Shown: piece by piece, positions 1 through 12,339 of the stretch
Layout of the letters: each line of letters starts with the position of its first letter
Numbering within the stretch: position 1 is the stretch's first letter
Source of the DNA: Manduca sexta
Lineage: Eukaryota > Arthropoda > Insecta > Lepidoptera > Sphingidae
Assembly (NCBI RefSeq): GCF_014839805.1
Contig: NC_051119.1
Coordinates: 9,541,245 to 9,605,244 of the forward strand
Reading direction: 5' to 3'
Length of the DNA stretch: 64,000 nucleotides
Made by a program: the position numbers and the translations under genes
Notes under the pieces: generated by a model
What the model saw: only the letters and a program-made list of their open reading frames with translations
What the model was told of the DNA's origin: nothing
Databases searched by the model: none

Positions 1-1300
1 CCTCTGCTTACCCATATAGGGTATATATTTAGCGAATAATGCGTATCCATCGCAATATTGTAAACTGATAGACTGGTAAGAAACACCTTGATAATAATGA
101 TTAGACAAAATTACTTTTCGCCATATCTATTAGAAATTACCAGGAAACAGAAAATTATGGTCTTATCTGAAATAGTCTGGAGCATAATCCAGGCTAGTCT
201 ATTCTGGAAAAGAAAGACGACTTTATTTTAAAAAAAAAATTATGTGCGGTTGGAAACACGTGTTTCGCCTAGTTACATAGAAATATAACAATTCTACTTT
301 ACTTAACAAAATGCGTTGTGTTTCTTTGCTAGTAAAATAATAAAATTATGTACTTCAATATCTATATATTAATACAAGAAGTAAAAACTTTGTACCTATT
401 TTTACGAAAAATACGTTGATGCAGGAATAAACTTTTTGACAAGTTAAAATTTATGAGAAGAAGGAGTGCTGAAATGTTATATTATAGAACATAAATGAGA
501 AAACTTTATTAATAAAAAAAACATCACATACGCTATATATACCGTTTTCTTTATGGTAAAAGTCTGTGGTCAAACTGAGAAGAGATTAAAGAAAGGCAAT
601 TAAAATTTGTCTAAAAAAACAAGAGTATAGAGTCTTACTAAATTTAAAAACACAATTATAATGTCAAACATATATTAATAAGTGAAAAGAACACTTTGTA
701 CCTCCTGTTAAGAATAATACTATCATTATAAAAATATACAAAAAATAATAATTCACGTCGAATTGATAACCTCCTCCTTTTTTTGAAGTCGGTTAAAAAT
801 GCCTTTGCTGCACTCACTAAAAAAAAACAAATTCAAATTTAGAAATCTTTTAGCGCTTTACATTATGCCGACAAAATATGGAGCGAAATTAAAAACCTCT
901 AAATAACTAGAGTCGTAAACGAAAGTGATGTTACGCTGTTTAAAAAGATTTTATTGTTCGAAACTGGACTTTACTTTTGTTCTAATACTTTGTTTTCCAT
1001 TGTTCGTTGAATGGATTATTTGTTTTTGGAAAATCAACGGGATTTGTTTCGATTCTATTGTTTAAGTGATTGGGTATGAAGGTTGTAAGCGGATTAGATA
1101 GCGTTCTAAGAAGGTCTTTTATGACCTATTTTTATGTCATTAGGGTTGTACTATATTTTGAAATTAACGTATCGTTTTAGCCAGGTATAGCCAACCTTAT
1201 ACAAATGAAAAAAATTTCAGCCCCCTTAGAATGTCCCAAAAACACGTTCGTTAGTTGATGTTTAATTTTGATGTTTGTTAAACGACACGGGATCTGTTAA
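1..1300. other. AT-rich intergenic DNA, no gene seen
   Basis: No coding frame or intact repeat is recognised. A short fragment near 765-800 (cctcctccttttttgaagtc) matches a dispersed motif also seen near 48965 and 51220. Confidence 0.5.
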
Positions 1301-1308
1301 TATATTTT

Positions 1309-1555
1309 TGCCATATTCACTGGTGGTAGGATATATTTTATATCCGCCTGGATTGCGATCACCGTACAGAAAATGTTAAAACCCGCCAAAGTGGCCCACG
1401 TACGTATGACGCGTTCCATTAGCCTGTGTATATCCAATTCCAACAGGCCGACATATTTGTGTCGACTACTAAGGGTCATTTCGTCAGTCAACATTTTATC
1501 TGACCCCTCTCCGCTGGCCATCAGGTGTAGTAAGGCCAGTTTATCGAGCACGCAT
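1309..1555 (+). repeat. Dispersed short repeat, family D
   Basis: The unit begins ggtggtaggatatattttat, passes a block reading cgccaaagtggcccacgta, and ends near tctgacccctctccgctggc. About ten copies in both orientations occur in the window, which proves it is a mobile short element. The superfamily is not determined; SINE or MITE are both possible. Confidence 0.7.
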
Positions 1556-1601
1556 AAAAAAACGAAGCACATTAGTCATAGGTATCTTAAATCAAAGGTA
1601 A

Positions 1602-1855
1602 TCTATATATATAAAAATGAATCCCTATTTCCCTTGGCCACGCTTGGTCCTTGAACAGCTGGACCGATTTCTCATTGTTTTTGCTGTGTTTGTTATTGTC
1701 AGGAGAAGGTTCTTATGAACGAAAAAATTCAAAAAATTGCGCGGAAAAGTTGAAAATTTAACGAAAATATTAATTTTGAAATAACTGTCAGCGATTGACA
1801 GAATGCGCGCTGCAAATTCATAGTTTAGACGGGACAACGTCTGTTAGTAGCTAGT
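1602..1855 (+). mobile_element. Helitron-like non-autonomous element, copy 1
   Basis: It starts TCtatatatataaaaatga and ends with ctgttagtagCTAGT. The TC start, CTAGT end and lack of inverted repeats fit Helitron termini. Three other copies share the internal blocks (atgaatccctatttccc, gaatgcgcgctgcaaattca). It encodes nothing. Confidence 0.55.
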
Positions 1856-2739
1856 ACATAATAAGATACGTACGTCAGCTAGTATATAATAAGATAGTAT
1901 ATGAAATAAAAGTGGTACGTCAATTGGCAATACAGTCCTTAACTACCTCATGGTATGAACGTATTATGTATACATATATTAATATGTACCTAATGTAAAC
2001 ATAATAATTCATTTTCCTTAATTCTTCTGCGATGACTAAAGCACAGATATATAAATAGCTATCGTTTTACTGGCGTCACTGTCTCGTCTGTCGTATGCCT
2101 GACTAGTTTTGAGTCAGAATTGCTACTATGGAGCCTTGACACTGCTCGTAGGCGCCGAGGTAGTCCAAAAAGATGGACGAACTGGAATCACTAAGTACAT
2201 AGTATAAAACAAAGTCGCTTTCTCTGTCCCTATGTGTGCTTAAACCTTTAAAACTACGCAACGAATTTTGATGCGTTTTTTTTAATAGATAGAGTGATTC
2301 AAGAGGAAGGTTTATATGTATAATAATAACACCCATTAAATAGTCAGCATTGCACCCGTGCGAAGCCGGGGCGGGTCGCTAGTTATTTATAAACAACTGG
2401 TTTACTATCGCGCAGGATCGTGATGCATGGAAGGATTTTGGGGAGGCCATTTCCCATTGGGAGATTGTGATACAATACAATACTGTCTCGCTCAAATCAT
2501 AAGCGCAAAACCTACGGAAGTGACAACTAAATGCCAAGCGCTTAATCTGCGTGGTTTTCACGGCTAAACTGTAAAAAATTGGAGTCTATTAATAGGTCTG
2601 CATTATAGCTTAACCAGGAAAATAAAATATCTTATTGTGGGCGCCTCTTTGCTTTTCGTTTCAAAGTTAACGTTGACAGTAAAAGAATCTAGTTCCACAT
2701 TATACCACAATATTGCGAGGTCTTATTTTTCTAGTCAAT

Positions 2740-2870
2740 TATACCAATATCTTTCCGGCATTCTACATTCGTACTGGAACTACATTATAATATATCCTGC
2801 GTACTTGGCTGATCTTTGTTGAGATTGGCCGCCGTGGCCGAAATTCGGTTAGGAAGGAATCACTATAAAT
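2740..2870 (+). repeat. Truncated SINE, family C (3' part)
   Basis: The segment with atcctgcgtacttggctgat and gattggccgccgtggccgaa matches the 3' half of the fuller copies at 50.9, 56.1 and 62.1 kb. Confidence 0.55.
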
Positions 2871-3837
2871 TTGTTTACTTTTATTTTTAACAGACGATTG
2901 TAGAAAAGCATCTTGATAACAGCCTATAGTATATTTTGAAATATACCTCATTGCATAACGAAAGCGCGCTTGCTCGGCTGTCTCGTGGTTTATCTGATAA
3001 CGTTAACTAATGCGATACGGGGCCCTTCACGTGCTTCTATTTGGTAATAAACACTTTTGATGTAACATTAGACTTGGTTTTAGAGTTCTGTACCTCAAAA
3101 ACAACGTTTATAGGGTCGGTTTATTTGTCAAGACCATTTTGCCTAACGCGTTGAGATATTAAGTTGAAATTTATATCAAATATTTGGGTCTCTTAAGAGC
3201 TGCTCCTTTTTCTATAAATGTACAATTTTACCTCTATCAATGTAGCTTTAAAACCATAAATTTTTGAACTGTGTTTTTAGTTTTAAACTTATGTATATTT
3301 AATGTAATTACTCATTTATGTTAGATAATATTGTTTCTGTTTTCCTTTTTCATTTTATTCAAATTTATGTATTACTATTGTAATATAGATGGTATATGAT
3401 TTGTCCTTTTAAACTTTGTTTTTGATGTCCACTATACAGGCATAGCCTAGTGCGGACATCATTGTTAATTCTTATAAGTATAATTTATAAAATAAATTGA
3501 TTTCTTTTTCTAGTTACTAAGAAGCCCTCAGAGTAAGTCCACACACGCGTTTAAATGATCGGCGTTCGAAAACCGTCTCTAATACATAACGTACGCATGA
3601 ATAGCAGTTCTACATGGCCGTGTAATCGAAGCGGCTGTTCGATCAGCGTTTATTTAGCCGCCCGTGCGAGCACCTCACTTATATATACAAGTATTATCAA
3701 CACTATCAACAATCAGCTTATCTCCCACGTCTTGCGATACAATATCTTCGATAAGACGATCCGTGCCGCAAAACTCTTTCTGAAAGATTCCTTTATTATG
3801 CTACCGGTAAAAATGTATCTGAAATGCGAGAATTGAT

Positions 3838-3990
3838 ACTTACTGGTGGTAGGTATCTTATATGTGAGAGTCCGCCTGGGTAGGTACCACCGCAATGTCT
3901 ATTTCTGCCGCCAAGCAGCAGTGTATAGTCACTGTTGAGTTCCGGTTTGAAGGACATTGTAGCCAGTGTGACTACTGGACATAATGAGAC
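3838..3990 (+). repeat. Short repeat, family E (5' part)
   Basis: tggtggtaggtatcttatatgtgagagtccgcctgggtag-type sequence starts the copy, followed by the gcagcagtgtatagtcactg block. Longer copies are at 24.65 and 56.4 kb. Confidence 0.6.
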
Positions 3991-3999
3991 GTTACATCT

Positions 4000-5320
4000 T
4001 TATTTTCCTGGTCACGCTATTTTAATAATAATTAATATTTTCACATTGACATGGCTCTATATATTTCCAACGCAAATCAATAAAGTCGTCAAATCTTCTT
4101 CAGATCGAGTAATCCATAAAATCTACAACATTAAAACTCATAACCAGGGCTATTTCAAAGCCGCTGTAAACTATTTGATCCATCTACAAATTTGCATCAT
4201 CCGGGACTCGAACGATTATCGAATCACATTATCCCGTGATTCGTCGAGCAGACAAATTGTTATACTGAAGTCATAGCATGCGTTAAAGTCGTGCTTTGTC
4301 TCTACGCATTCAGGTGCGGCATGACGCTCAACTTGTTGCGGAACATTAACAAGGCAGTTTGATGCGTATAAGATTCGTGAGATTAGTTTTTTTTTTATTA
4401 TGCCTGTATAGGCAGATGAGCTAGCGGCACACTTGATTGTAAGCGGCTGCTCATGGATGGAAGATTACAATGCGTTTATTAGTTAAAAAATATGTTAAAT
4501 AGTGTATACTTATTACTAACGTATGAAATGAAACGTTTTCCATTCACAGTTGGAGTATAATTTGTACATCATCTAAAAACACAGAAAGGCATTTTATTTA
4601 TAAAAATACAAAAAGTTAGTAAGCCGACTAGCCGCGACAGTGGTTGGAGGTTGACTAAATGAATGTCGGGCAATTGCCTTGCTTTCGTCTTACCAGTATT
4701 GAGCTCGGACAAGGTATCTATGTAATAAAAACATCTTAGCTTATAGCAAACAAAATTTTCGGGATAATTCAAACATCAGATTTACGTTCGCTATGATAAT
4801 CCACAATAGCTAAGTACTCGTACGGCGAGAGTAATACCGAATGGAGGGAAGACGCTGCCTACCGTACGGACAATACTCTCAATTCCCTTCCCATACCTAA
4901 TTCTTATTCCTCACTAACCAGTACGCACAATTACTATCATATGTGCTCATGGCGGTAGTCATCATTTATTAATATCCCATTATTATAACTGAGCATTACT
5001 ATTCTAGTATTCCTCGCGGCTTCGTCTTTTGTGTCAGGAGAAGGTCTACCCGTGTGCCAAATTTGAGTATCCTTCTAACATGAAAACATTTTGCTCAATC
5101 TTACGCATTAATATTAGTAACATAAATTGCTAGTGTGAAAATGTTTCGGATGATGACGCAAAAATCTCTGAACGGATTTAGATGAAATTAAATATACAGT
5201 CGGATCAAGACCTTTGTTAACATTAGCTATATTATATTGTTAATAAATATACAGTGGAATTATAATAGCGAAGACAGAATGTGGGCGGAATTACGAGCAA
5301 AACACAGTGCCTTATATTTA
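4000..5320. other. Intergenic DNA with degraded repeat pieces, no gene seen
   Basis: Open frames here lack coding character. A dispersed LINE-tail-like fragment lies near 5020-5180 (cgaacggatttagatgaaat-type sequence). Confidence 0.45.
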
Positions 5321-5324
5321 TTAG

Positions 5325-5652
5325 GTAATATTACCACGGTGATAATTTTGTTGGGAGTGGAACGCTCTGCCGAGACGAATGTCCGCAGGACCAAAGCCCA
5401 AGGGCACGCACTTCTGGCGTTTAAATAGTTTTTTTGTGTATTTCTTGTGAATTATGGCTTACTTAATGGTGAAGGAAAACATCGTGAAGAAGCCTGCATA
5501 CTTGAGAAGTTTCTATAAAAAAATTGAGGGTATGTGAAGTCTGCCAATATGTACTAGCAAAGCGTGATGGACTAAAGCCTTATCCCTCTCAATAGTAGAA
5601 GAGGCTCGTGCCCAGCTGTGGGACAGTATATTATACAGGGCTGATTTTATTA
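5325..5652 (+). repeat. tRNA-derived SINE, family A
   Basis: A tRNA-like head (gagacgaatgtccgcagg) is followed by the family body gtgaaggaaaacatcgtgaa and the 3' end gggacagtatattatacagg. Other copies in the window share the same ends. Confidence 0.75.
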
Positions 5653-6171
5653 TATATTAAACAATTTAAGTTCATCCATTACACAATAATCTTAGATGAA
5701 TGAGCAATTTAGGAAGGAATGGACATAAAGAATGTAATACATTCTAGCTAATTTATTAGCCAAGGAAATAACCAGAAATACATCAGTTTTTGTTTAACGC
5801 AAAAAGTCAAATCGACAAAAACTAGTCTATTAATATAACTACATCACTTGGATTACTCATATTTTTTTACATTTAAAGTACAAAATGGACATGATATCGA
5901 TAATGTTCGACTTTAAGTATCTTTTTGTATGAAATTATAAAATAACGATTGTTAAATAATCTATTTTTCTCTTAATATTATTAATCTAAGTCACATAACG
6001 ATTTTGTTGCCTTAGTTCGAAATTTAAATATTCGTATGTTCGATATTTAAATATGTAATCGGTTCTTACCATGAGTCATGGCCAGGTTAGATAAATCCTT
6101 AATAGTACATTATGTATATAGAGCTCCAGGAATAAGCGATCAAATTGAAATTTTAAATTACTTTTGTTTTA

Positions 6172-6436
6172 CATACATACATAACATCACGCATTTATCC
6201 CCGAAGGGGTATGCAGAGGCGCAACTAGGGCACCCACTTTTCGCCAAGTATGTTCCGTCCCATGATGTGATAGGGGGCGAGTCTATCGCCATATCGGGCA
6301 CAAATTCCAGACTCCGGGCTGATACTGAGCAGAAAAACCCAAATATCACTTTGCCCGACCCGGGATTCGAACCCAGGACCTCAGAGCGCTATTGTACCGG
6401 ACATGCAATACAACTACGCCACCGAGGCAGTCACTT
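6172..6436 (-). repeat. tRNA-derived SINE, family B
   Basis: Read on the minus strand, the head has a Pol III A-box region (ggtggcgtagttg) and B-box (ggttcgaatcccgggtcggg). The body contains the atggcgatagactcgccccc block. The copy ends in a (tatg)n tail, seen as acatacatacat on the plus strand. Confidence 0.8.
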
Positions 6437-7035
6437 TTGTTTTAAATATATTTTTTTAGTGTATTAAACTAAACTATACTATTTATTCAAGATGAATAGT
6501 AATAAATCATAAAGGTAGAGTTTTAACAGCTATTTTTGGGAATAACAATACATATTTATTATTCTTCTGTACACCCTTTCAAAGTGTACATAAACGTATA
6601 ATCTATTTTACAATAATATGAAAACTTCAATTGTAAGAAGAAATCTTTCCGCTCTAATAAGGAAAACTGCAATAGAGTATAAATACATACTATTTATAAA
6701 TCTACATATTTGTAAATTATACAAATTAAAATAAACAGGTAAAAGACTGTAAAACTAAAGTTACGTAAACAAGTTAATATACCAGGGAATCATGACTACC
6801 TAACAAGCTACGAGGTATGATACTCTTTACTAATTTATCCGCTTATATTACTATTGAGCTGTTGGGGAAAAAACATGTCAGGTGTGTTATCAAGTATGAA
6901 GGTTAATAATTCAAGATAATTGCTAACAATTATCAAAACATAATGCTAATTCGACCCTTCATTGAAGGAAGTACTGCAATAATCCTTTGTTAAGACATAA
7001 TAATCTATTCTCACTGTATAGGATTCTTGACACCC

Positions 7036-7283
7036 ATCACGCATTTATACGCGAAGGGGTATGCAGAGGCGCAACAAGGGCACCCACTTTTCGCCAAGTT
7101 TGTTCCGTCCCATGATGTGATAGGGAGCGAGCCTATCGCCATATCGGGCACAAATTCCGTACTCCGGGCTTATAATGAATAGATAAACCCAAATGTCACT
7201 TTGCTCGATCCAGGAATGGAACCCAGGACCTCAGAGCGCTGCCGTACCGCGCATGCAGTACAATTACGCCATCGAGGCAGTAG
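7036..7283 (-). repeat. tRNA-derived SINE, family B
   Basis: A near full-length copy, 0.6 kb from the preceding copy and in the same orientation. The B-box is partly decayed (plus strand: tcgatccaggaatggaaccc). Confidence 0.75.
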
Positions 7284-7305
7284 GATTCTTTATCTTCAGG
7301 TTATA

Positions 7306-7615
7306 ATATCAGCCCTGTATTATATACTGTCCCACTGTTGGGCACGCGCCTCCTCTACTACTGAGAGGGATTATGCCTTAGTCCACCACGCTGGCCTAGT
7401 GCGGGTTCGTAGACTTCACAAACCCTCGAAAATTCCGAATAGAGAATTGCTCAGATAAGGTTTCCTCACGATGTTTTTGTTCACCGTTAAAACAAGCGAT
7501 AATTCACAAAGAATACAAAAATTTTTTAGAAAGGTCAGAGGTGTCTGCCCTTGGGATTTGAACCTGCGGACATTCATCTCGGCAGTCTGTTCCACAACCA
7601 ACTAGGCTTCGCCGC
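7306..7615 (-). repeat. tRNA-derived SINE, family A
   Basis: Complete copy. The 3' end on the minus strand is seen as atcagccctgtattatatac at the left edge, and the tRNA-like head is at the right edge (accaactaggcttcgccgc). Confidence 0.8.
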
Positions 7616-8649
7616 ATATTCAGGTTGTTAGTTGTTTATCACTGGCGAAGGGTCCATATAAACCGATTCCTACCGGCTTCCTTTTATGTAGGATTTATGT
7701 ATAATTATAATCAGAAGAATTCGCATACCGCATTTATACATATTGGTACCGATATGTCGGATTACTTTTCGGAAAACTTCATTTTTTGCTACTGTTGCTT
7801 ATTGTGGTAAAAAAGCCCTTTACAAGTTGTAGAGATATAAAACGTGGCAAGCCGTATAAGTTGCCGTATATGAAATCCTAATCCGAAAACATAAAGCATT
7901 TTTAAGCAAAGAAGTGACGTAACTGCATGTGATGTTAAAAGAAATGAAGTTTAAGGAAAATGTCGACCAGTAACAAACCATGTTGATCGGTAAAATGATG
8001 GCGGTCTCACTACGTATCTTTTAAGTTCATGCCACGTAGCTATAATATTTCATGCATCGAAAGTAGATGGTGTTTGGCATTAAGGAAAATAAGAGCTAAT
8101 GCGTCATTTCTAAGATTTATATGTCCATGAATCAAATGGTGCAGTAAATTTGAGAAATGTCGTAATATAATATTGCCATAAAAAATATATCAACTCATAT
8201 TTCTTAATTTTGTTACGAGGTCAGATTAATTAGTAGTCTCAAACAGGACAAACTTCTCCGCTCGGTGTCATAAAATGCGTGCCACCGCCGATCCAGGCTT
8301 ATGGATATAGGAATGGTGGGACCAGAGCGGAAGTCACGAATGTCATATAGTGAATGAATTGGACTTAATCAGGAATCAGTCTATGTCAAATCCATCCTGA
8401 TCCATTCAGTGGTTTCATTTACTTCAAACATCTTCGCAAACTTTGCATCTAACCAATGTTACATCATTGGTCATAAGTCAACAGCAGCTGTGTTCAGTAA
8501 TATTTTAAGTTATTAATTACATTGTTAGCGTCAGCTGGCGTGACGTCAGTAATAGTGTACTGTCAAAGACCTTACAAATTGGGTCATATTAATGCGACTA
8601 AAAAGGAATATCATGAGAAACAAAATAATTGATCAGAATCATCAGTGTT

Positions 8650-8832
8650 TGTGAATTATCGTGAGGAAACCTGCATACCTGAGAAGTTCTCTATAGGAAT
8701 TTTGAGAGTGTGTGAAATTTAACAAACCGCACTAGACCAGCGTGGTGGACTAAGGCCTAATCCCTCTCAGTAGTAGAGGCGGCCCGTGCCTAACGGTGGG
8801 ACAGTATATAATATAGGGCTGATATTATATTT
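8650..8832 (+). repeat. 5'-truncated SINE, family A
   Basis: Body and 3' end only (tcgtgaggaaacctgcatac through gggacagtatataatatagg), typical of incomplete reverse transcription. Confidence 0.7.
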
Positions 8833-9089
8833 TATATTATAATCAGTCTTTAGTCTGAAATTATGTTCGGTAAAGGCAAAAAGCTTGCTCTAACATGGGT
8901 TTTTTATAACTAGATGAGAATATGGATACATCTGTACCTGCCCTAAGGACAAAGGCGTGTTCCCGTGGATGATGGATCTCACATACACATTTTTGACTAG
9001 ACCCCATTTGCAAGCCCGAGTCCGGTTTGAATAATTATGTACAGGGCAAGGCAACATGATCTTATCATCTTATCTCTTAGGGTATACAA

Positions 9090-9280
9090 GTAGTATATAT
9101 GATGATAGAGTATTGTTTGACGAGAGGTGATTATCCCAGTGAATACTAATCCAGCCTGTTCGATACCGGATACAGGAACGCGATAGATTTGCGTAGATCT
9201 TTGGTCGGTCACATGGTAGGTAGGATCTTGTAGGTTTTACACTTTGTGTAGAATGGTCGTTATCCAGGCGGTCGGATAAA
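9090..9280 (-). repeat. Degraded short repeat, family D
   Basis: Blocks matching the family D middle (cagcctgttcgataccggat) and the ctttgtgtagaatggtcgtt end survive, with extra sequence between them. Confidence 0.45.
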
Positions 9281-9299
9281 TTCACTTTAATGCTCAGCA

Positions 9300-12180
9300 T
9301 GATGTTTATCAAAAATCGTTCTTGTTATTTAGTTATGTAAAGGTCTAGACTTCCATTTAAGGAGTTAAAATCTTCCTAAAGTAATTTAGAAGTCAGATAA
9401 AAATCATTCGATTTGCTCTACATTACTTATTGATATCAAGAGATAATATTGATAGTTAGTAGCTAAGAATAAAAATATTATTTACAATAATTAGAATATC
9501 ATTATTTTGAATAAATTCTTAAATAAAACGACTTTACCTGGATTAAGACCCAAGCCAAATTTTAAGGAATATTTATAAACATCTGACAATTATTTATCAT
9601 TAGTTTGAGGAATGACTTTCTCAGAATCGAGTCGAACTTGCCATGTCTAGACAGTAATGATTTTTATCTATTTGACATAATATACTATACTTTTTCGCGT
9701 TACCGTAAGGTTAGAGGTAGGACAAAAGTATAATCTGATAACATTGCAAGAACAATTAGGACAAACAACTACACTTTAGTGCAGAAGAGGCTAAGGCATT
9801 ATTAAAAAAAGTATTTTGACTTCATCAAAATTTAGTAGGCACGGGTAAAAGTAGACGTATGGAGCGACATAGTCGTGAAATAGCGACCAAGCTCCTAAAT
9901 CTAAAATAGATAAAAAAAAAACTACACTTTAGTTGCTGGCTTCAGATTTTTAGATCTAAAACATTTGTGTCAACCAGGATGTGGAATCAGAGGCGGTCTT
10001 ACGGGAAGCCGAATCGGGCCTCATGTTTACAAGGGGCCTCGCTCGGTGCATCAAAGGATTTTTTTTACAATCTTACGGCGAAACTGTTAAAACCGATGAA
10101 ATTTTTTGCTTCGCCCGGGGTCCCAAGTTTTTTTTTGCTTTTGCCTGGGGCCTTGACGTTTAGAACCGCCATTGTGTTGCAGTAAAGATGCATACAGTGA
10201 GTCATTGCATGACGGTAGAATCCAATCTTACGGCGTACTTATATGGTGATGACACTATAACCTCCAATATTTTGACCGGTCTAAATTTAGTTATATCTCT
10301 TTTCTACGATTCGTTTTTTTTGGCAATTGTTTTAATTTATGCCAATTTCAAGTTGGGAACTATGATTCGTTATTAGCATTGTTTGTACTCTGAGGTTTGC
10401 ACATCAATGCTTCTCTACTCTTTAGTCTATGAAAACATAAGCTGTCATAACCGTAATATTTGTTCAGCCAAAAATATTGGGTACAAAACTATAGCTATAT
10501 TTATATCAACATAACGTATAGCTATAATGTTAAATCGAATTGACTCGGATGGGTAACAAAATGCTTTTCGTTTAAACCGATGTTGGACATTCAATATCAA
10601 GCAATGACCCACTATACGAAGCTTTTTAGGAGGATAAATAAAATGTCAGTTTAATTTGTAACTTAAACGATGATTTTTAATACATTTTCCTTCTATATTA
10701 CAATCGTTTTTGTACAAAAAACAACGTATCCATGAAGTATACAACGTTTTAGTTCTCAATTCGACCTTAAGCGACGATAAAAATGTATAAAAACAATAAA
10801 CCTAATTCTAATATCAAAAAATTACGTATAACCGAGATCTTGGACTATTGGGAGATTTGCGAACACGGCTTACGGCTTAAACATTACTCATATAAGTAAG
10901 GTCAGCCTCAAATCAACATATAAGTAGACAGGAAGACATTCCATATTGTTTACTTTGTAATTCATACATTTGGTCTTTATCCGGTTTTACTTGTATTTAA
11001 GGCTGACTTCGTTTGCCATCGCCGGAAAGGGACTTACAGCTGCAACATGTGCACACACCTTTACATTTCGTAGAAAAACAAATTGTAAACTAAACATTCC
11101 AGATGTATACAATGAATAAAAGTTAGCAAGAAGTTTTGTTTTGCATATACTCTTTCGGCCATTTTGAGCAAACGTTCGTCTATGGAAATGTTTATTTGAT
11201 TAGGTGCACTGGCTTATTATGCCAATTAAAAAGAAAATAATTTCTACTCAATTTATAGAACAGCTTTTTTAAAATAAGAACGCCATTAGTTCTATTCCAG
11301 TTGACATAGTTTGAACTACATTGTTGAAATTTAAATAATTTGTTATGTTTGACGCTTACATGGCTGTCCATCCGTTCCCTTTTGCCATCGCTTATAATAA
11401 AAAAAAACTGGTTTTAAAACCGTGTTAATATAATGGGAAGACGAAAATACAAGTAGTTTCATACTAAACTTAACGTTACTTCTAATTTTCAAACGAATCC
11501 AACTGACATGACGAATGATCTTAGTAAATCAACGTCTCCTCATCGCCTTTATTTATTCATATAAATCAATACGGTAATTTTACTTTCATGTTATTCTATC
11601 ACGATACGGATCGTAGGGATCCGATGTTTTAAAAACAAGCGTGTTTTTAATACTATCTGTTTGTTATTCGTGTGCGCATCAACAGATGTGTTTACATTCG
11701 CATATCTCCCAATCAGGTGTTCCGTTACAAAAACAATTATACAAAACCTAACCTTTAAGACATTGGATATACCCTTAACACGGTCGCTGCAAGGTCGAAT
11801 TAAAAACAACAATTAATTTGAAGAATGACTAAATATCTACCTAACTAATGGAGCGTTTCTGTTGAGCAGATCTTTTCAAACGTTCGCGAACCGACGGAAA
11901 CAACTGAACATCTACACAACAATAGTACAAAAATAATACAAAAGACAATTCGAAAAGATCTGACTCAACCAGGCGACTAGGCGTTGGGGTAACTTTCTTC
12001 AAACAAACAATACACAAACAACGTATCACGGAATATAAAACAGACTTCATACAAAACATACAACTGGCCAAATAAACGTAACGCTCCAAAGAAAGCAACC
12101 CCGTGTCCTAACGTATAATTCGATAGTTAATATCTTAAAATTGGTTAATTCCTTTATAATGTCCATAGTATACAACCTTG
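9300..12180. other. Intergenic DNA, no gene seen
   Basis: Mostly AT-rich. A less AT-rich patch at 9965-10185 has two overlapping open frames of 60-72 codons in different phases. Neither has a recognisable domain, and homopolymer T runs interrupt them. The patch (ggggcctcgctcggtgcatc) has the look of a dispersed element. Confidence 0.4.
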
Positions 12181-12184
12181 GCGC

Positions 12185-12339
12185 TCGTTCAGTGAACACG
12201 GCCGTCTCGGCTCGGCGCGGCGGCGAGCGGCGCGGGCGGCGGGCCGCGGGCCGGGCGGCGCGCTCACTGCTCGCTAGCGCCTAGCACTCACACAGACGCG
12301 GCTCGCGGCACGCACAGACACAGACTAGCGCGTGTGTGG
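12185..12339 (-). other. GC-rich 3' flank / 3' UTR of ppa
   Basis: Immediately past the ppa stop codon about 150 bp remain extremely GC-rich before composition drops to AT-rich at about 12185. On the plus strand 12234-12255 has four G-triplets (GGG spaced 4, 4 and 2 nt), matching the general G-quadruplex pattern; the mRNA strand is C-rich here. No AATAAA is seen on the minus strand in this piece. The nearest I noticed is near 11550, so the 3' UTR length is uncertain. Confidence 0.5.

Noticed and set aside
3508..3536. 19-nt micro-exon between ttctttttctag and gtaagtcc
   Set aside because: No neighbouring exons were found and both signals occur often by chance in AT-rich DNA. It follows what looks like the 3' end of a repeat.
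6172..6436. tRNA genes suggested by A-box and B-box sequences (here and in other SINE heads)
   Set aside because: The boxes belong to SINE heads with long SINE bodies attached and no acceptor-stem pairing; none folds as a stand-alone tRNA.
9967..10185. Two overlapping open frames of 60-72 codons
   Set aside because: Different phases of one low-complexity GC patch with T runs; no start context, domain or splice signals.
11841..12098. 85-codon minus-strand frame downstream of ppa
   Set aside because: It begins with TTG rather than ATG, has no recognisable domain, and lies in the likely 3' flank of ppa.
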